A program made the translations under genes and the position numbers. A stretch of DNA of 64,000 bases, taken from assembly GCA_013822735.1 (NCBI GenBank), contig PNKZ01000021.1, positions 1-64,000 of the forward strand, written 5' to 3'. The number at the start of each line of letters is the position of its first letter. Positions within the stretch are counted from its first letter, which is position 1. The DNA comes from Pirellula sp. (GTDB lineage Bacteria; Planctomycetota; Planctomycetia; Pirellulales; PNKZ01). Positions 59,380-64,000 of this stretch are shown piece by piece. The notes below the pieces were generated by a model, which worked only from the letters and a program-made list of their open reading frames with translations, made no database searches and was not told the DNA's origin.

Positions 59380-60930
59380 CTACAGCAGATACGGCGTCAG
59401 GAACTTCAGCACGCCGATCACGACGACGATCCCCGCCAAGTCGAGCAGAATGCCGTAGCGAATCATCCGTGTAATCGGAATGAAGCCGGAGCCGTAGACG
59501 ATGGCGTTGCACGGCGTGCTCACCGGAAGCATAAAGCCAAGGCTTGCGCCAAACGTCGCCCCGAGCGCCGGAATCACCGGGTCGATATCGGCAGCCCGGG
59601 CCGTGGCGATGACGATCGGTACGATGATCTGCGCGCTGGCGGTGTTCGACGTCGCTTCGCTCACCAGCACGGCCATCACGGTGCCGAACACGAGCATGGA
59701 AAACGCCGTGTCGAGCGGCAGCAGCGACTCGAGCCCTTGTCCGAGCGCGGCGGCCAGCCCGGTCTTATCGGCCAGCGAGCCGAGCGCGAAGCCGCCGCCG
59801 TAGAGCAGCACGATGCCCCAATCGATCTCCTTCGCTTCGTCCCAATTGATGGCCCGGCCATCGCGATCGCCGGGTAAGAGAAAGAGCAAAATCGCGCCGA
59901 CGATCGCCACCACTCCTTCGTTGAGCGGATTCTTGAGCGCCTTGTAGAAGGCGTGCTCCTGACCGACGACGAGATACACGATGCCGGGCAGGATCCACAG
60001 GAACACGGTAATGCCGAAGGCGACGAGCGTCGACTTCTGGCTGGTCGTCCAAGGGCCGAGCTCGCGGCGGCGCGTTTGCAGCATTTCACTGCCGCCGCGG
60101 ATTTCGGTCACGCCGGCGGGGCAGAAATAGTTCAAGTACACGAACATGAACAGAAACAACAGCACGACGATCGGCGTGCCGAGCACCATCCATTGAAAGA
60201 ACGAAAACTCCACGCCGAGCTCGTTGCGTAGGAGCCCGATGCCGATCATGTTCGGCGGCGTGCCGATCGGCGTCGCCAGCCCGCCGATGCTCGCCGCAAA
60301 CGAAGTGATGAGCATCAAGGCCGTGGCGTAGCGTCGATCAAGCGGCCGATCTTTTGCTTGCTCCCGAAAAAACACCGCCAAGATGCTCATGCCGATGGCG
60401 AACATCATGGCGGTCGTCGCCGTGTTGGAAATCCAGGCCGATAAGAATGCCGTGACCGCCCCGAAGCCGAACAAAATGCGGCTCGGTCGGGCGCCGATCC
60501 ACGGCAGCGCGAGAATGCTATACGCAAAACGTTTATTGAGCCCATGCACGAACACGGCCCGTGCTAGAATGAACGAGCCGATGAAGAGAAACATGATGTA
60601 GTTGGCGAACGGCGCAAACACTTCTTCCGGCGTGCCGACGCGGAGCATGATGCAGGCCGCCGCGGCGCCGAGGGCCGAGATCGTCAACGGAACCGATTCG
60701 CAAATCCAGAGCACGGCCGTCGTGGCCATGATGGCCGCCAAGTGATGGGCCGCGTCGTTATGCACGAGCGAGCCGTCGGCGGCCTTCTTCGTCATGCCGG
60801 AAAGTGGGGCGAACCACAGGCTCAGGAATACGATCGGCGCCAGCACGAACCCGGCCTGCTTGCGCAATTGCTCGAAGCGCGCTTCCGCCGGACTTATTTT
60901 TTCCAAACCGATCTCGTCGATCGTCGCCAT
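59380..60930 (-). CDS. SLC13 family sodium/anion symporter (DASS)
   Basis: The 516-residue protein has about 12 hydrophobic helices. Signature regions are GTPPNMIGIGLL (~232-243) and SEATSNTASAQIIVPI (~430), the SNT-type substrate/sodium sites of the divalent anion/sodium symporter family. A shorter LGATFGASLGFMLPVSTPCNAIVYGSG is the paired site. It carries dicarboxylates such as succinate, or sulfate, with sodium. It ends 12 bases from the convergent ThDP enzyme gene, which could act on imported acids (inference). Confidence 0.93.
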   Translation of the reverse strand: MATIDEIGLEKISPAEARFEQLRKQAGFVLAPIVFLSLWFAPLSGMTKKAADGSLVHNDAAHHLAAIMATTAVLWICESVPLTISALGAAAACIMLRVGTPEEVFAPFANYIMFLFIGSFILARAVFVHGLNKRFAYSILALPWIGARPSRILFGFGAVTAFLSAWISNTATTAMMFAIGMSILAVFFREQAKDRPLDRRYATALMLITSFAASIGGLATPIGTPPNMIGIGLLRNELGVEFSFFQWMVLGTPIVVLLFLFMFVYLNYFCPAGVTEIRGGSEMLQTRRRELGPWTTSQKSTLVAFGITVFLWILPGIVYLVVGQEHAFYKALKNPLNEGVVAIVGAILLFLLPGDRDGRAINWDEAKEIDWGIVLLYGGGFALGSLADKTGLAAALGQGLESLLPLDTAFSMLVFGTVMAVLVSEATSNTASAQIIVPIVIATARAADIDPVIPALGATFGASLGFMLPVSTPCNAIVYGSGFIPITRMIRYGILLDLAGIVVVIGVLKFLTPYLL

Positions 60931-60993
60931 GCGTGAGTCTTTCGAGGGCGTGCGGACTGTCGGACTTAGGAGACGTTTTCAAAACACTCTATA

Positions 60994-61065
60994 GGGTGGC
61001 TGGGGCAGAACGAAGTGATGCCCCAGTTTTCTGGGGCTTCGCCTGCGGCTCAGCCCCAGCCACCC
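60994..61065. repeat. Nested-stem intergenic repeat, family B copy 2
   Basis: The outer stem GGGTGGCTGGGG/CCCCAGCCACCC is a perfect 12 bp. An inner hairpin at 61020-61037 (GCCCCAG, TTTT loop, CTGGGGC) makes a nested structure. A related copy lies at 30496-30589. It sits upstream of the SLC13 gene and downstream of the esterase. Confidence 0.88.
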
Positions 61066-61091
61066 GACGCGACAAGCATCGAAAACTCCGT

Positions 61092-62540
<1,449 letters not shown>

Positions 62541-63887
62541 ATGCTCACCATTCACGGCGAGAAGAAGCGCTTGTGCGACGGTATCGCGCGCCGCGATTTT
62601 TTGAAGATCGGCGCGCTCGGCGTCGGCGGCCTATCGTTGGCCAACCTGTTGGCGGCGGAAGCGGCCGCAGGCACCGTCGGCAAATCGCACAAAGCGGTGA
62701 TCATGGTCTACATGTGCGGCGCGCCGTCGCACCAAGATATGTATGACCTGAAGATGAACGCTCCGGCGGAAATCCGCGGCGAGTTCAAGCCGATCGATAC
62801 CGCGGTGCCCGGCATTCAGATCTGCGAGCACCTGCCGCTGCTGGCGCGGAACATGGATAAGCTGATTCCGATTCGCAGCATGGTCGGCTCGCCGAACGGC
62901 AATCACGATTCGTTCATTTGCTATACGGGCCGGAGCGCGAACAACCAGCCCCCCGGCGGTTGGCCGGCGCTCGGCTCGGTCACGGCTAAGCTGCTCGGCA
63001 CGACCGATCCTTCGGTGCCGGCGTTTGTCGGCCTCTCCCCTAAGGCCGGCCATCCGCCCTACGGCTCGCCGGGGTTGCCGGGCTTTCTCGGCCCCGCGCT
63101 TTCGGCGTTTCGTCCGTCGGGCGAAGGCAAGGCCGACATGACGCTCGAAGGTATTTCGCACGAGCGCTTGAACGATCGCCGTTCGCTCTTGGGTTCGCTC
63201 GATCGCATTCGCCGCGACATGGACGGATCGGGCCTAATGACCGGGCTCGACTCGTTTCAACAGCAGGCCTTCGGGCTGTTGACGTCGAGCCGCATCGTCG
63301 ATGCGTTGGACCTGAGCAAGGAAGATCCGAAACTCCGTGCTCGCTACGGCCAAGGAGACTCGAAGAACTTCGGCGACGGCGCCCCGCGCAATCTCGAACA
63401 CTTCTTGATGGCCCGTCGCTTGGTGGAAGCCGGCTGTCGCGTGGTGACGTTGAACTTCGGCCGCTGGGATTTCCACAGCGACAACTTCAACGGCTTGAAG
63501 ACCACGCACCTCCCGCAATTTGATCAAGGGCTCTCGGCGCTCGTGGAAGACTTGCACGAGCGCGGCTTAGATAAAGATGTCGCCGTGGTGGCGTGGGGCG
63601 AGTTTGGACGCACGCCGACGATCAACAAAGACGCCGGACGCGACCATTGGCCGCAAGTCGGCGGGGCGCTCTTGGCCGGCGGCGGCTGGCGACGAGGCCA
63701 AGTCATCGGGGCGACCGATCGCTTGGGAGGGGTCGCGACCGATCGTCCGGTGCACTTCGGCGAAGTGCTCGCGTCGCTCTACCGGCACTTGGGCATCGAA
63801 GTGGAGAACGTCAAGCTCCACGATTTGACCGGGCGGCCGCAGTATTTGGTCGACGGCGGGCATCGGCCGCTGCCGGAACTGGGATAG
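62541..63887 (+). CDS. DUF1501 family secreted protein
   Basis: ATG 62541 begins MLTIHGEKKRLCDGIARRDFLKIGALGVGG with a Tat motif (RRDFLKIGA). The long upstream open frame overlaps the esterase on the opposite strand and is rejected. The 448-residue protein has CGAPSHQDMYDLK (~58-70) where other family members have GGxxH.dTFD, and GEFGRTPTINKDAGRDHW (~355-372). It is intact. Another DUF1501 gene begins 28 bases after its stop, so the two probably form one transcript, as do the pair at 2526-5383. Confidence 0.92.
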   Translation: MLTIHGEKKRLCDGIARRDFLKIGALGVGGLSLANLLAAEAAAGTVGKSHKAVIMVYMCGAPSHQDMYDLKMNAPAEIRGEFKPIDTAVPGIQICEHLPLLARNMDKLIPIRSMVGSPNGNHDSFICYTGRSANNQPPGGWPALGSVTAKLLGTTDPSVPAFVGLSPKAGHPPYGSPGLPGFLGPALSAFRPSGEGKADMTLEGISHERLNDRRSLLGSLDRIRRDMDGSGLMTGLDSFQQQAFGLLTSSRIVDALDLSKEDPKLRARYGQGDSKNFGDGAPRNLEHFLMARRLVEAGCRVVTLNFGRWDFHSDNFNGLKTTHLPQFDQGLSALVEDLHERGLDKDVAVVAWGEFGRTPTINKDAGRDHWPQVGGALLAGGGWRRGQVIGATDRLGGVATDRPVHFGEVLASLYRHLGIEVENVKLHDLTGRPQYLVDGGHRPLPELG

Positions 63888-63915
63888 ACGGGGCACTCGA
63901 ACAGGACGAAACATC

Positions 63916-64000
63916 ATGCAACACGGCCGGCTCAACTGCCCAGGACCCGTCACACGGCGCACGGCTCTGAAACTCGGCTCGCTGGCCATCGGCAGTTGGG
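63916..64000 (+). CDS. DUF1501 family protein, N-terminal fragment (cut by window end)
   Basis: ATG 63916 with AGGA upstream opens a frame to the window end. The 28 visible residues include CPGPVTRRTALKLGSLAIGS, a twin-arginine signal of the kind that starts DUF1501 proteins. It follows the previous DUF1501 gene by 28 bases. Only the signal region is visible, so the family call is inferred from the motif and neighbour. Confidence 0.6.
   Translation, partial: MQHGRLNCPGPVTRRTALKLGSLAIGSW

Overview
The window is a 64 kb piece of a GC-rich chromosome from a planctomycete, most likely of the Pirellula type. The evidence is the density of planctomycete-specific families: five DUF1501 proteins (one cut by the window end), two DUF1549/DUF1553 proteins, a sulfatase, large signal peptidases with zinc ribbons, a free-standing S23/four-helix-bundle protein, and a flagellar block of flhA-flhF-flhG-fliA. 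No rRNA, tRNA, IS transposase, CRISPR array or prophage was recognised. Layout: 1-2.1 kb holds the end of a TPR protein, a 60-residue basic protein and a short-chain dehydrogenase, with two copies of a double-hairpin repeat. 2.5-5.4 kb has two DUF1501 genes on the minus strand. 5.9-14.6 kb is a plus-strand run of DUF1549/1553 protein, PPC-domain protein, cytochrome-c/DUF1549/1553 protein and DUF1501 protein, which look like one surface or periplasmic module. 14.6-18.2 kb has two dehydrogenases, a sulfotransferase and a thioredoxin-like lipoprotein. 18.5-24.3 kb is the flagellar export and regulation cluster. 24.3-37.8 kb is mixed metabolism: hydrolase, beta-helix protein, histone-deacetylase-like hydrolase, a sigma/anti-sigma/third-gene operon, sulfatase, DUF2071, M29 peptidase, 2-hydroxyacid dehydrogenase, acetyltransferase and a long coiled-coil protein. 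37.8-43.6 kb is a minus-strand core block: LptB-like ATPase, two tandem signal peptidases, S23 protein, LepA. 43.7-51.8 kb has a ROK kinase, two VOC proteins, a GT9 glycosyltransferase coupled to an EEP-family hydrolase, a Cys-rich lipoprotein, and a carbonic anhydrase next to a SulP transporter. The most remarkable part is 52.36-55.23 kb. It is a run of six small plus-strand genes separated by five sites with integron attC architecture: inverse-core and core sites (GTTAGGC type), paired L boxes with exactly one extra base, and 9-10 nt spacers. No integron integrase is present in the window, so this is a cassette cluster of the integrase-less (CALIN) kind. After it come a TPR protein, a small membrane protein with a clear terminator, a thiamine-diphosphate decarboxylase/synthase, an SLC13 carrier, an esterase and two more DUF1501 genes. 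A second theme is intergenic repetitive DNA: phased heptanucleotide arrays (7-bp period, often as inverted pairs around a gene or gap), a double-hairpin element (3 copies), a nested-stem element (2 copies) and a 59-bp element (2 direct copies, one on each side of the cassette cluster). All identifications are from reading the sequence; no searches were run.
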